NCBI GenBank assembly: GCA_021399435.1
Contig: JAJTUP010000016.1
Location: 868,001 to 932,000, forward strand
Direction: 5' to 3'
Source: Diaporthe sp. PMI_573
Lineage: Eukaryota; Ascomycota; Sordariomycetes; Diaporthales; Diaporthaceae
Length of the DNA: 64,000 nt
Shown here one piece after another: positions 45,146-55,674 of this stretch. Positions within the stretch are counted from its first letter, which is position 1. Each line of letters opens with the position of its first letter. The notes beneath the pieces are model-generated. The model ran no database searches, was not told the origin of the DNA, and worked only from the letters and a program-made list of their open reading frames with translations. The translations under genes were made by a program, and so were the position numbers.

Positions 45146-46759
45146 ATGCAACTCATCGACCTGATCGACAGGCTCATATCAGCCGAGCCAAGACCGGGCC
45201 TGCATCCCATCCCGGGAACGAGGGCCCTAACTCTCGAGGCCGCCATATGTCCGCCTCTGATATATTATATAGCCCTTCTTTTCCTGCCGCCCTCTCCTCC
45301 CCATTCCGTTAACACCACAGCTGTAAAGCTGCTCCGCAATGGCTTCGCCCTCCTGGCGGGCCTACTCTTTATTCGTCTCCCTCTAGCGTACCATGTTCCC
45401 CAGAGTATAGGCCTGACCTACCAGCTCGGGCTGGTCGGACTCTATGGCGGCGCTCGTGTGTTGGATGTCTTCTTCATCTCCCCCTACCTGTTTGGTCACA
45501 TTCCTCGGCGGGTGAGGTATAAGCATGAGTCCCGCGTCGGCACGCCGATTCTGGAGGGCCTCCGCGATGTGAAAGGCTCCGAGAGCCCTACGAAGCCGCA
45601 GGCCAAAACACCAACCAGAAATACCCCAAGGGAAGACGACGTCCCTCTCGCGCCCAGGGTAGACCCGACTGCGCCGGGCCTAGACGGCCTGGGCCTCTCC
45701 GCGACCGACCTCCTGGACAACGTCAAGGGCGCCCTGCCCACCTCCCTGGACGGGTCGTACCAGCTCCTCCACCGCGCCGCCGCGGGGCCCGGCCCAAAGC
45801 CCGTGACCGAGCACGCCGCCACGGAGGACGGCTGGCCGCACAGCTTCCACGACCGCGCCTCGTGGGCCCTCGAGCTCGAGCTGAGCATGCGCGGCGTCGG
45901 CTTCACGTGGTCCACCGCCGACGTCCGCCACACCCGCAAGACCTGGCTGCCCACCGTGCGCAGCCGCCTGCACAGCATCTGCGCGCGCGTGCTGCCCATC
46001 CTGGTCGTGTGCTTCGTCGTCGTCCGCGGGGTGTACGTGCGCTACGGGCTGGAGGACGTCGAGCGCGCCGCGTGGGGTGGTGGTGGTGGTGCAGAGGGGC
46101 AGCGGCAGCATGAGGAGGACCTGTTCGACGCCCGGCTGCCCTTCGCCGTGCAGATCCTCCTCACGGCCGCGCTGGGCGCCTTCCTCATGACAGCCTTCAG
46201 CTTCGCCCACTCCGCCTTCGCCATCGTGCTGAGCCCCCTGGCCCCGCACCCGCTGGCATACTTCCCGCCCCTCTATACCACCCGCATCTGGGACATCAGG
46301 TCCGTCCGCGAGTTCTGGAGCTACGGCTGGCACCGCCTCTTCGCGCGCTTCTTCCTCGTGTACGGGATATGGCCGTGCGAGTGGGCTGAGAGGAGGCTCA
46401 CGGGCAAGGCTGCCGGTCAGCCCGCCGACGTGGGCAAGGTGCTCGGCGCGTTCCTGAGCAGTGCGTTCTGCCACAGCTTTGCGGTGCGGGGCGTGCTCGG
46501 CGGGGAGTGGGCGAGGGCCACGGGCGAGGCCAAGTTCTTTGCGCTCAACGGCGTTGCGATCGTCGTAGAGGAGGTCGTCAGGGGCGCGGTGCTTCGGCGT
46601 CGGAAGAGGGCGGCTGGTGGCGACGGGTGCCTGGAGAGATGGTACGATGGCTATGTCGGCCGGGTGTGGTGGATCTGTGTGCTGCTGCTTAGTGGCAGGA
46701 ACTTTGCCAGGGGCTGGGTTAATGCTGGCCTGGTTAGGGAGATGAGCGCAATTTGCTAG
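45146..46759 (+). CDS. Wax-synthase-like integral membrane acyltransferase (537 aa)
   Basis: Unspliced, GC-rich gene. Hydrophobic helices occur near residues 30-47, 62-80, 88-110, 275-295 and 330-360, with more in the C-terminal third. The central region (~130-230) is disordered with Pro/Lys/Asp. The wax-synthase/MBOAT-type signature is visible: RIWDIRSVREFWSYGWHRLFARFF, then LGAFLSSAFCHSFAVRG, where the His of AFCHSF is the probable catalytic residue. Relatives include fungal proteins annotated as wax synthase domain proteins and acetyltransferases that acylate terpenoid or meroterpenoid alcohols. Predicted reaction: acyl-CoA plus alcohol to ester, in the ER membrane. A Gly run (GGGGG, from GGTGGT DNA) lies in one luminal or cytosolic loop. 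There are no adjacent biosynthetic genes, so its substrate could be lipid or secondary metabolite. Confidence 0.85.
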   Translation: MQLIDLIDRLISAEPRPGLHPIPGTRALTLEAAICPPLIYYIALLFLPPSPPHSVNTTAVKLLRNGFALLAGLLFIRLPLAYHVPQSIGLTYQLGLVGLYGGARVLDVFFISPYLFGHIPRRVRYKHESRVGTPILEGLRDVKGSESPTKPQAKTPTRNTPREDDVPLAPRVDPTAPGLDGLGLSATDLLDNVKGALPTSLDGSYQLLHRAAAGPGPKPVTEHAATEDGWPHSFHDRASWALELELSMRGVGFTWSTADVRHTRKTWLPTVRSRLHSICARVLPILVVCFVVVRGVYVRYGLEDVERAAWGGGGGAEGQRQHEEDLFDARLPFAVQILLTAALGAFLMTAFSFAHSAFAIVLSPLAPHPLAYFPPLYTTRIWDIRSVREFWSYGWHRLFARFFLVYGIWPCEWAERRLTGKAAGQPADVGKVLGAFLSSAFCHSFAVRGVLGGEWARATGEAKFFALNGVAIVVEEVVRGAVLRRRKRAAGGDGCLERWYDGYVGRVWWICVLLLSGRNFARGWVNAGLVREMSAIC

Positions 46760-47765
46760 CATTGGTATCACGATCTGGGGTCACTTTACAGGAAGCGCAC
46801 AGGAATTGAGGTTTTCTAATAATCATTCGTAGCTCTGTAGGCGAGCAATGGTCAATGAAAGTCTATCTATTGCGTTCTCAGTCGCCTCAATCACTCCTAT
46901 TTTTGATGTCTTTCTTTTTTCGGCCGGCCCACCGAGTCGAGCTCAATTCCGAGATAGGTGGAAGAGCACACAAATGTGAGCTGTTTTGTGAGTTTCGTTT
47001 TTTTTTTTCTGCGCCAGCGAATCGAGCTCAATTCCGAGAGGTGGAAGAGCACACAGATGCGAGCTGTTTTGTGATTTTTGTGAATTTTCGTGGTCTACCA
47101 CGGCGCTCAGCGAATCGCTTTCGATTTCGAGTTCGGAAGATGGCGATGCTAGCTGCTGTGGATGTGTTCGGTAGTTGTCGCCCAGCGGATCGAGGTCGAT
47201 CCCAAATCTTTGGGAGGCACCGATTCGAGCTCAGCGTATCGGCTCAAGTCCACCAGGTGGACGAGTGATGCGAGCTGGTGTGGACGTGTGTGTGTTGTTG
47301 CGTGCCCAGCGGAACGAGCTCAATCCAAGGGAGAGCACCGTGCGGGCAGTAGAGGTTTCTTTCGGAGTATTGAAGTCGATTCCAGAGGGTGTGAGAGAGC
47401 GATGTAGGATGCTCCGGGGGGGGGGTGTCTTCAGGAATGGGGCGGTGATTTCCCGGCTGCAGAATGCTTCGGGACAGGCAAAGCCGGAGTTCCGTCCCTG
47501 TATTATTACAAGTATTCCATTCAATGTGATGACGGGTGCCAACACTTTTTGCCATTGGTCTTTTGTGACCTTCGTACCCAGGAGGGGTTCGTCGAGGGTA
47601 TGGTCGACAGATAAGACATGTTCGTTTTTTTTTTTGTTTTGGAGTGGACCATCTCTGTCTGCTCATCGCTCGATTTTTCATGTATTCTCGTTCGTTCATT
47701 CGCTCGCTCGTTCGGTCAATTCGGTCGGTGGTGAAAGGACGAGTGCTGGCCGAGTTGTTGTGGAC
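46760..47765. other. Intergenic region largely made of degenerate direct repeats
   Basis: See the repeat entry at 46929-47400. The remainder, 47400-47765, contains G runs, a T run and a CGCTCGCTCGTTCG stretch, with no coding frame of merit. Confidence 0.5.
46929..47400. repeat. Degenerate direct repeat array, period about 50-92 bases, six copies
   Basis: Copies start near 46929, 47013, 47105, 47181, 47230 and 47304. The core resembles CCAGCGAATCGAGCTCAAT followed by a GGTGGAAGAGCACA-like block and a GCGAGCTGTTTTGTG-like block. The first two copies are about 85 percent alike over some 65 bases; later copies are increasingly diverged, with the last keeping CCAGCGGAACGAGCTCAAT and GAGAGCACCG. 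Confidence 0.7.
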
Positions 47766-50588
47766 TTAGAAGTTGTCCAACCTGAGGTCCCGATCGTCGG
47801 GCTCCCCGTACTCGTTGATCAAGTCCTCGTTCCACTTCCGAGCCCACTCGATAGAAACAGCCTTCTTGTCGTCGCTGATCACTGATGGGAGATGTCTGGT
47901 CAGCATTTCGGGCAAGCACAAGCAACAGGGGATAATGGGAGGAGGCCGTTACATACCTTGCTTGCAGAACTTGCGCACCTTGTCTGCATCACTGCCATCA
48001 CCGAGGTCGCCATGACAGTCTCGTAGATGCCGGTCCGAGTCGTTCGACTTCAGCGGGTGGAACCTGAAGACATCCGGGAAAGTATCGACGTTCTCCTTGG
48101 GGCAGCCCTTCGTGGGGCAGCTCATGACGTACAGACCATAATCCTCGCCAAAACCAAAGCCAAACACCCAAGGACGGTTGGCGAAGCTACGCCCCTTGGT
48201 ACGGGCATTCTTCTTCCACTTCGGCAGCTTATGCAGCTGCGTAGCGGTGATGGTGCCTTGGTCAGTATGGCCGAGTGCACCGGTAGCGGCCTCTGGCTGC
48301 GGCTTGTCGGCCGCAACGTCCCGAGAGGAGCCAGCATGCGCGGGCTCGAGTGCCTGGGGGGACACACTGCGGTGTTTGTCGGTAGCCGCAGACACAGTTG
48401 GCACAGGCGCTTGAGCTGGGGGCGAGGAACTCCTCTGCCTCTTCGACGGCTGCGCACGCTGGTCTTCGTCATCGCCATCGCCATCGCCATCGTTGCGAGA
48501 TCGCTTGCGCGACGAGGTTGCGACGGCAGCAGCAGGACGCTTCCCGGCCGTCTTGCGCCGCTTCGCGAGTGGAGCGTCGTCATCTGAAGACTCTTGGTCG
48601 TCAGAATCGTGCCAAGAGTCGTCAGAATCAGAATCGCGAGCGCGCTTGGTGGAGGCTGGGCCGGTGTGACTGCTCTGTCCCTGAGGCAAGGAAGTGAGGT
48701 CGACGACCGCTTGCTCCATTTCCATGGGAGCCTTGGGCGCTGGCTGATGGGAAGAATCTGCGTTGGCATGAGCGCCCGCCTCGCCAGCTGTTTCGTCAGG
48801 GGCAAGAGCGAAGCCAGAGGAGTCCGGGTTGGGATACGGGTACGTGTCATAAAAGCTGACATCTCCGACAGGCTGCTCGCCTGGCTCGCTGTCGTCAAGA
48901 CGTGGACTGGGCGAGCGGGCCGAGAAGGAGCCACCAGGTTGCTGTGTGTCATGATGGATAGGAGCCCGAGTGGCGTTGCCAACAACTTCGTCGTATTGCT
49001 TGGCCTGGTCGAAGGCACCAAAAGCCCGCTCGATGGTGTTGTCCTCTTCTGCGGATGGCGCTGATGGTCCACGGACTATGGTAGACTCATTAATGGGACT
49101 GCCCTCAAAACTATCACCATCTTGATCGTCGAAGGCCTCATTTCTGGCATCGAAGTTGCGATCATTCTCATCACCGTAACCAGACGCCCACTGATCGTTG
49201 AGATTATGTGCGAATGAGGTCTCTCGTTCATCCGCATCAATGGTATCATCGTTCTCGTTTTCGGCCTCCGACTCCTGGAAGGGAGCATCGTCATCGGAGA
49301 TTGACCTGAAATCACCGTCGTCTGGTATCTCGTAGGTCTCGTTGAACTCAGCCCTTGGGGCTTTCTTGAACTGTTCCTATAATGTCATGTTAGAGAAGGT
49401 TCGAGAAACACCGAAGAAAATGCACAGCCCAAATAAGGGCGGCTCACATACCATGCCTGTCTGTCCGGCTTCGCCCCAGCCCGGGAGCTTCTTCAACAAC
49501 TTCTTCTCGAACAACAACGCCCCTCGGTGTTGGACTGAGTCCACATCGAAGAAGTAGCAATAGTTGTCGATCATGAGCCTCAGGTCGTCGAAAAACCCGC
49601 GCGGGCAATATCCCACAGTTTCGTCAATGTTATGCATGATCATTGGAATGTCGCGATGCTGCCTCACAACATCGAAGTATCCAGGCGCCTCTTCCTCAGT
49701 GGGAGGCCCCAAAAAGCTCCGGCTGAATCTGAAATTCGTGAGGAGATCAAGGAGGTGTTTGCAGTGAATCGAGAGCATCTGTGGTCGAGTGGGCATGACA
49801 ACGGGCTTCGCCCGGTTGACGTAGACGCCAGTGAATTCAGGCCTGTCAGGGTGCGGTTGGATTAATGCGAAAGGCGCGGCGTCCGGGCTAGGATCTTGTC
49901 TCTTGCCCGCTTCTTCCGCCGGCTGCTGCGTAGGCCATTCTGGGCCAGGCTGCTGGAGGTCGTCTAGCTGTCGCTCGATGTCGGCAAACTCGGGTGGTAG
50001 CTGGAGTCCGTTCTCCTCCAAGGCACGAGCCAAGATTTGCGTTTGCTGCTTCTGGAGGGCCGCCTTCTTGAAAAGACGACCACACATGAGCTTGTAGCTC
50101 TTGGCCATGACAGATTCGCCCCTGATTGCGTTGCCATATTGCATTGAGATCGTGGGTACATCATCTTGGGACGAACAAACAGTCTTCCCCGGACCGTATA
50201 CCAGGACGGGATAGTAGTCGTCACTCTCCTCGATCACGGTCACCAGGTCGGGGTATCGAGCTGGCAAACCCTCCAAGAACTTGTCGTAATCGCTGAGAAT
50301 CACGTTGAACACGCCTGTTTCCGCTTTATTGTAGAATTGGCAAATGTCAATGATCTGCTGGTGCTCCGATCTAATCGCATTGCGAAATCGTTCGTAGATT
50401 GGAATGAGTTCTTCCTTCACGACCCTCAGAAGAGTGTTACGGTATTCAACAGGCTTGCCGCGGGTGTAGCCGAACGTCTGGTCCAAGATGCGAATATCCC
50501 TGCCAACTTCTGGGCCCCATTCCTTGCGCCAGTCCGGAGGACCCTCGTAAGGCAGTTGCATTTGTTCCAGTCCCTTGAAGTCAGACAT
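47766..50588 (-). CDS. Divergent bromodomain-like protein with C-terminal zinc-finger-like module (890 aa)
   Basis: Exons 49452-50588, 47957-49376 and 47766-47881; all phases close at 890 residues. Residues ~280-375 resemble a bromodomain: FRFSRSFLGPP, APGYFDVVRQHRDIPMIM, CPRGFFDDLRLMIDNYCYFF, then ALLFEKKLLKKLPGW. The Asn that normally contacts acetyl-lysine (YN in NCYKYN) is Phe here, so acetyl-lysine binding is doubtful. Exon 2 is long, acidic and disordered with two basic nuclear-localisation-like clusters (AKRRKTAGKR, SRKRSRN). The C-terminus carries CPTKGCPKENVDTFPDVFRF followed by HLRDCH, a CxxxxC...HxxxxH/C-type zinc-finger-like module, and ends in an acidic helix RKWNEDLINEYGEPDDRD. 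Predicted nuclear chromatin-associated protein of unknown role. It lies head to head with the Hsp70-like gene. The start MSDFKGLEQ has a leader rich in A/C before it. Confidence 0.78.
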
Positions 50589-52150
50589 GATGCTGATGAT
50601 TCAAAGTGATGGTGGGGCAGAGGTGTACGGCGATGGGGGTGTTTGGGGTTAAAGGCAGAGAGATGTCAATCGACAGAGGCAAAGTGTTTGTTTGCTCGAG
50701 TGGATTGAGGTCGAGGTATTCACGGAGCGCCAAGGAGATAGGTAGACCCCTCGGTACAGAGTCGCAGGTTGCCTTTGGTGTGAGTAGTTACTTGGTTGTC
50801 TTGGCAGAGAGACTTCGGGGCCGCGTCGTGTTGTGACGGGGATGGCGAGAGTTGGAAGTCTTGGGATTGGGAAGGGGGCGGAGGGTGTTGCTGAACACCT
50901 GGAAGTGGGAAAGGTCGGCTGATTGGGGTTTAGGCAAGATCCCAGGAATTGGTTTGGGGAGTTGCGTCAAAGTCGCCAACGGCCTGAGTAGACAGAAGTG
51001 TTGTGGGTGGGTACCTGGGTAGTGTCGACTTGCTTCTGAGCTGGCATGGGCAAACACTTGGTCTGCGGGTGTGTGGCTTGGGAGACTGAGCACGAACTCG
51101 TAGTTGTCGCACCACAGATCTGGAAGCTTGAACCGTTTCTGGAAGAATACGGAGCAGCGATGATAGCTCACGCCGATGCGTGTTTTGCCAAGAAGGTTAG
51201 ATGGGTCAAATGGGTCAGAAGAGTCCTTGAGGTTGAGGTAGGTGATGGATGCCAGTGGAAGATGACGCTTGCTGAGGAGCGAGGTGGAAGCAGGGTATTT
51301 ATGGGCCAGGGTGCCAGAAGTCAACCAAGTGAATCGTCCTCGAATTCACTTCGCTGAGCTTCGGCAAACAGCGTTAATCAACGGTAGTCTCCCAAGTGAC
51401 TAATTCTGGGAGCTTCTAAGCCGGGGACCCAACACCAAGTACACGCTGATGCCCAGTCACTTAGTATACTCGTTTATTCTACTCTGAAGACGCAGTTGTA
51501 GAAGCGCCATATTCCGGGTAATACCCACTTGACAATGGTCGTCAGTAAATGAGAAACACCGAAGTGAACAAGTATCTAACTAGTTTCGCCGCTGACTTGC
51601 TGATTGCCACCCGCCTTCACTTTTCTGGATCTATGCAGAGGGGCTGCCCATCCCGAGCTTGCAAGACCTAGAACGTTCACAAGTAGATGATGTGTGGATC
51701 GATCGCAAAGTGAAGTCACATACACCTTACGCCAGCTTGTGTACGAGCTACGGCCACTGTCAGGGCGGTGGGGCCAAACCTGCAGACGCATGCCTGGACT
51801 TCATCACTGGGCTTCAGTAACTCCATCCACATTGATAACTAGGTACTTGGTAACACCTCACCTCATTCACTTAAGGCTTCGTTCACTTCGCCCATTTGCA
51901 CATTTTATCTTATCAGCCCGACTGGCCTATTTAAACCTGCGCAGGGCCTACCAAGGTTTGCTGTCCTCTCTTCCTTCTACTCACCCAACCTCAGTTGTAA
52001 ACAAACAAGTCCCCTACACTCAATTCGAGCCCTTCTACGCATGTAGGCTCTTGGTAACAACAACATCCTGCCCCAAAGCCCCAACGGCGCCTTGATACAC
52101 ACACCACCAGAGCCACCCGATCTGATCTCTGCATCGACAACACGCCTGCA
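50589..52150. other. Divergent promoter region, 1.56 kb
   Basis: Separates the bromodomain-like gene (-) and the Hsp70-like gene (+). Minus-strand frames such as 50788-51324 are low-complexity leader sequence and are not called. No RNA gene or repeat seen. Confidence 0.45.
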
Positions 52151-55100
52151 ATGGCTTATAATGCGTGAGCAAACAAACAGCGCACCCGTGCCCAACACTT
52201 CCGTCACAGCTAACCTGTCGGTCCAGTGTCCTATCATGCGATATCGGCAGCACAGAGAGCCGCTGCGTCGTTGCGTGGCTAAACCGCGATGATGGCAAGA
52301 TCAGAAGGATCGTTATTGAGAATCGCGATGACGCACACATGGAATGGAACGCTTACAACCAATTTTCGAGTCGAATCTTGGTGCACGATGACCAACCACA
52401 GAGATACATTGGCAATGCCAGACAATCTGGTCAAGATGCCCGGGAGGAATCCTCGGCGAAATACGCCCCCTACATTCTTGTTCGCAAGAATGAGAGGTTG
52501 ATGCCACAGTACCCTATCCTCCAACGACTATTGGCGGAGAAAGCCAGTGTTGGCGACGCTGCTTTCTTTGCTCGCCTTGAGGAGGCGTTCGACCAGTTCC
52601 TGAGCTTCATTCTCACAGCAACGAAGAAGGCACTTGGACTGTGGAGGCCAGAGAGTGGAGAAGAGCAGATGCGAATCAAGAAGGCCGTCTTGACGATCCC
52701 CAGCCAGTGGAGCCTCAACTTCGAATACCTGTATAGGCGATTGTTCCTGCGATCCTTTCGCAAAGTCTTTGCTGACAAGCCCGAGCTGGCTGCTCGTGAC
52801 TTGGTTGTGGAGTTTCACACCGAGGCCGATGCCCTCGCCCACTACATCTTCCACCAGTCTCATGGCAACTTTCGTCTCGGTGCAGGTATGCCCGACATTC
52901 AGGAAATACTGAGCAAGACCAATGCTCAGTGCTTCATTGACTGCGGCGGACACAATTCGGTGAGTAAATTGCCCTCAGCCCTGAGCCTACACAGTTGTCG
53001 CTAACCATTATGCTATATACAGAACAGCATTTTGACATCGTTCAATCCAAACAACGATGGGAGTGGTGCTCTGTGTAAGCTGAGAAATGCCCAAGGTAGG
53101 CCCCCGACAGCCCAAACTTCCAAGATAACAGTTACTAATGAGACTCACCAAGGTGCCGGAGGCGGCTCGGAGATGTTGTATTACGATGTGACGGAGCAGC
53201 TGGTGGCTCAATACTACGTCAAAGATACAGATCAGACCCCAATACCTTGTTGGCTCTATTACGAGCTCAAGCGACAGACCGTCTCCGGCGTCAGAGACAT
53301 ACTAAACGGTGGGCCCACTCAGTACATAGCCTGTCCCCCTCTCCAGGAACGCGAGCCGATCGTCCTGGACCTCACCCTGGATATGTGCCACAAAGGCTTC
53401 GAGACGGGGTTCAAGCACGTCAAAGACATGATCAAGCAACAGTTGCGGGAACTTGTAAAAATCAAGAACGGATGGGGAACACCTGCAGAAGACCACATTG
53501 CCAGCATTATTGTGTCTGGTGGATCATCTCTACATCCTGAGTTCATTAAATGGATCAAGGCGCTCTGCAAGAGCCTCGACCTGGATGAGCCACACTTCAC
53601 GAAATCGATGGAGATGCAGTATGGGTAAGCCATCTCTTGAGCCGTTTCAGCTACCAATACCGATCCTCAGCCTGTACTAACATGTTTCTCCTCAAGGCCC
53701 TGCCGTATTGCCACGGGTGGTGCGTACGCATCGCTGACCACGCAGTCTGTTGAGTCATTTGCAGAGAAGTGCGCATTCGGCCTTCAGAAATGCAACGTGA
53801 TGAGGGAGGAAAATGAGCTTGACAGGGAGGACTTTGCTACGACCATCTGGACAAAGGAGGTTGGTTGAGCCCTTTTCTATTTAACGTTCCTATTGGCTCA
53901 TTTGCTGACATTGCCCTACTAGCGAGGAGCTGTACCCGCAGAGGTTGTTGCGACCGGTGATATGGCTGAGTACCGAATCGTCTGCCAGCCTTTTCTCGAA
54001 TCTTTCGCGGACAAGCTGAAAACCCACCGAAGCGGGGCCGAGGGCTCGAGCTACGACTTCTTGGAAATCGGAAGTCTGCCAGATTTTCACAAGTATCGCG
54101 TAGAGCTCAACCTGATGGTAAGAGAGAAGCAGGTCGAGCTCAAGTTTCACCGCATCCCGGCGTCGACCAGCCGCGCAGCCGCCGCTAGGTCGACGGCGAT
54201 TGTTCTTGGTCCGTTTCCAGTCCATGTCGAGCCCGGCTCTGGCAATTTGTTGATCCTGCTGGATCACGACGAGCTCAACAAGCAGATCAGAGAGGCCTTC
54301 AAGCCCTACGTCGATTACAGCTACCGGGATAATGATAGCGACGATCTGCCTGATGCCGATGATCTGCCCGACGCCGACGATCTGCCCGATGCCGACGATC
54401 TGCCTGATGCCGGCAATCTGTCTGGTGCCGACAATCTGCCTGGTGCCGAAGATCTGCGTGGCGCCGACGATCCGCCTGATGCCGACGATACAGATGGTGG
54501 CGGTGGTTCTGATCAGGACGCTGATCGACCAAAGAGCTCCTCGACTCCGGCGCGCACCGCTGGTCGGACCTCGAAATCCAGGGCCACGGCATCGAATGCT
54601 GTGGGAAACACAACCCAGACCCCTGCTCCTGGTTCCTCTTCCTCCGTGAATAAGAAGCCTTCTACGTCCCCCAGAACTTTTGCTTCAAAGGACACCACCC
54701 GTCGTGCCACGGAGAGTGCATTCAGATCTTCGAATACCCTATCTCGCAAGGTGACTTTCAACGGTCGCGCAGGCTCTGGGGCGACAGGAGCAGAGCGTAG
54801 TCCCACAACCGGTGCGATCGTTGGCCAAGCCAGCCGGAATCCGAGAGACCACAATGTCTCTTCCAGTGGGCAGGCTTCTTCTAGCAGAAATACGGCACCC
54901 CCCTCCATGGCTGCCAGTGCCCAGAGCAGCGCATCTGCCAGCAAGAAGCGCGCGGGTCCTCCCCAGGCGGACGATCCCCGTCCGCAGAAGCGAGCTCACA
55001 TGGGTGGTGAACCCTCCGGCAGCACCAACGTTGCCCGCATGCAGAATAATACTCCGCGCGAGCCTAACGGGTATCAGGGGACTGCGTTTTTGAGCAGACA

Positions 55101-55674
55101 ACACTCAACTACCTCCCAAACCGGCCCCGCCCCAAACGCGCATCCTGACCAGGGCGCTGCTCGACGCTCGAACAACAGGCCCTCTTTCGATCTGAGGGCG
55201 CCCTCGCGCAGAGCTCCTGCGGCTCAGTCCTTCACATACCCAGATCGACACCGGGAAGGTGGCTCCGGGTTCCCCTCCGGTCTCACGGCGAGACGGAATC
55301 CGCGCAACAACATAATTCTGGGCCGCAACGTTCCCGCGCCCCTTCGGCAATCCCATGAAGGCAGCGCAGCGCCTGGGCCTGGGCCGTTGTCTGCTATGAA
55401 TACGAGTCTCCAGGGTCTCACCATCAGCGGCGCACGCGCAGCTTCAGGCTCTCCCTCCGCCCGCGGCCCAAACAGCGCTGGGCCCGCAAATGAAGCGGCG
55501 GCTGCTCGCAGCATCCCCACGTCCGGAACCCCCCCTACCGGCAGTACACGCCCAGCCTCGGGCTCTCATTCTGTCCGGACCTCCGGCCCAGCGAGCAGCT
55601 CGGGGCAACATCCCTCAACCTTCAACGGCTTTGGTCCTGCCAACCGGAGCCGGGGTCCTCGGACGAGCGACTGA
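52151..55674 (+). CDS. Hsp70-like actin-fold ATPase with hexapeptide repeats and disordered tail, 6 exons (1068 aa)
   Basis: Exons 52151-52164, 52227-52959, 53023-53095, 53153-53624, 53697-53859 and 53923-55674; phases close at 1068 residues. The 14-nt first exon gives MAYNA joined to VLSCDIGSTESRC, the phosphate-1 loop (DxGST) of the Hsp70/actin ATPase fold. Other landmarks are KKAVLTIPSQWSLNF, FIDCGGHNS (phosphate 2), SIIVSGGSSLHPEFIKWI (adenosine motif) and CRIATGGAYASL. This matches the expanded fungal Hsp70-like family that lacks the canonical peptide-binding domain. After residue ~610 comes an acidic repeat of eight hexapeptides (DDLPDA and variants, residues 625-672) and then about 390 residues of Ser/Ala/Pro/Arg-rich disorder. 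No signal peptide. ATP-dependent scaffold or signalling function is inferred. Two splice acceptors are AAG. Confidence 0.87.
54340..54483 (+). repeat. Eight tandem 18-nt in-frame repeats coding DDLPDA variants
   Basis: The unit is GACGATCTGCCTGATGCC. Units 1-4 are almost identical at the protein level (DDLPDA). Units 5-8 diverge to GNLSGA, DNLPGA, EDLRGA and DDPPDA. The array keeps frame throughout and has probably expanded recently from its 5' side. Confidence 0.9.

Noticed and set aside
48122..49072. 316-codon minus-strand frame overlapping the bromodomain-like gene
   Set aside because: It is the shifted shadow of exon 2. The chosen frame joins both neighbouring exons in phase and has nuclear-localisation and zinc-finger features.
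50788..51324. 178-codon minus-strand frame upstream of the bromodomain-like gene
   Set aside because: Low-complexity Ser/Pro/His/Arg sequence lying in the promoter/leader of that gene, with no family resemblance. It is more likely chance in CT-rich DNA.
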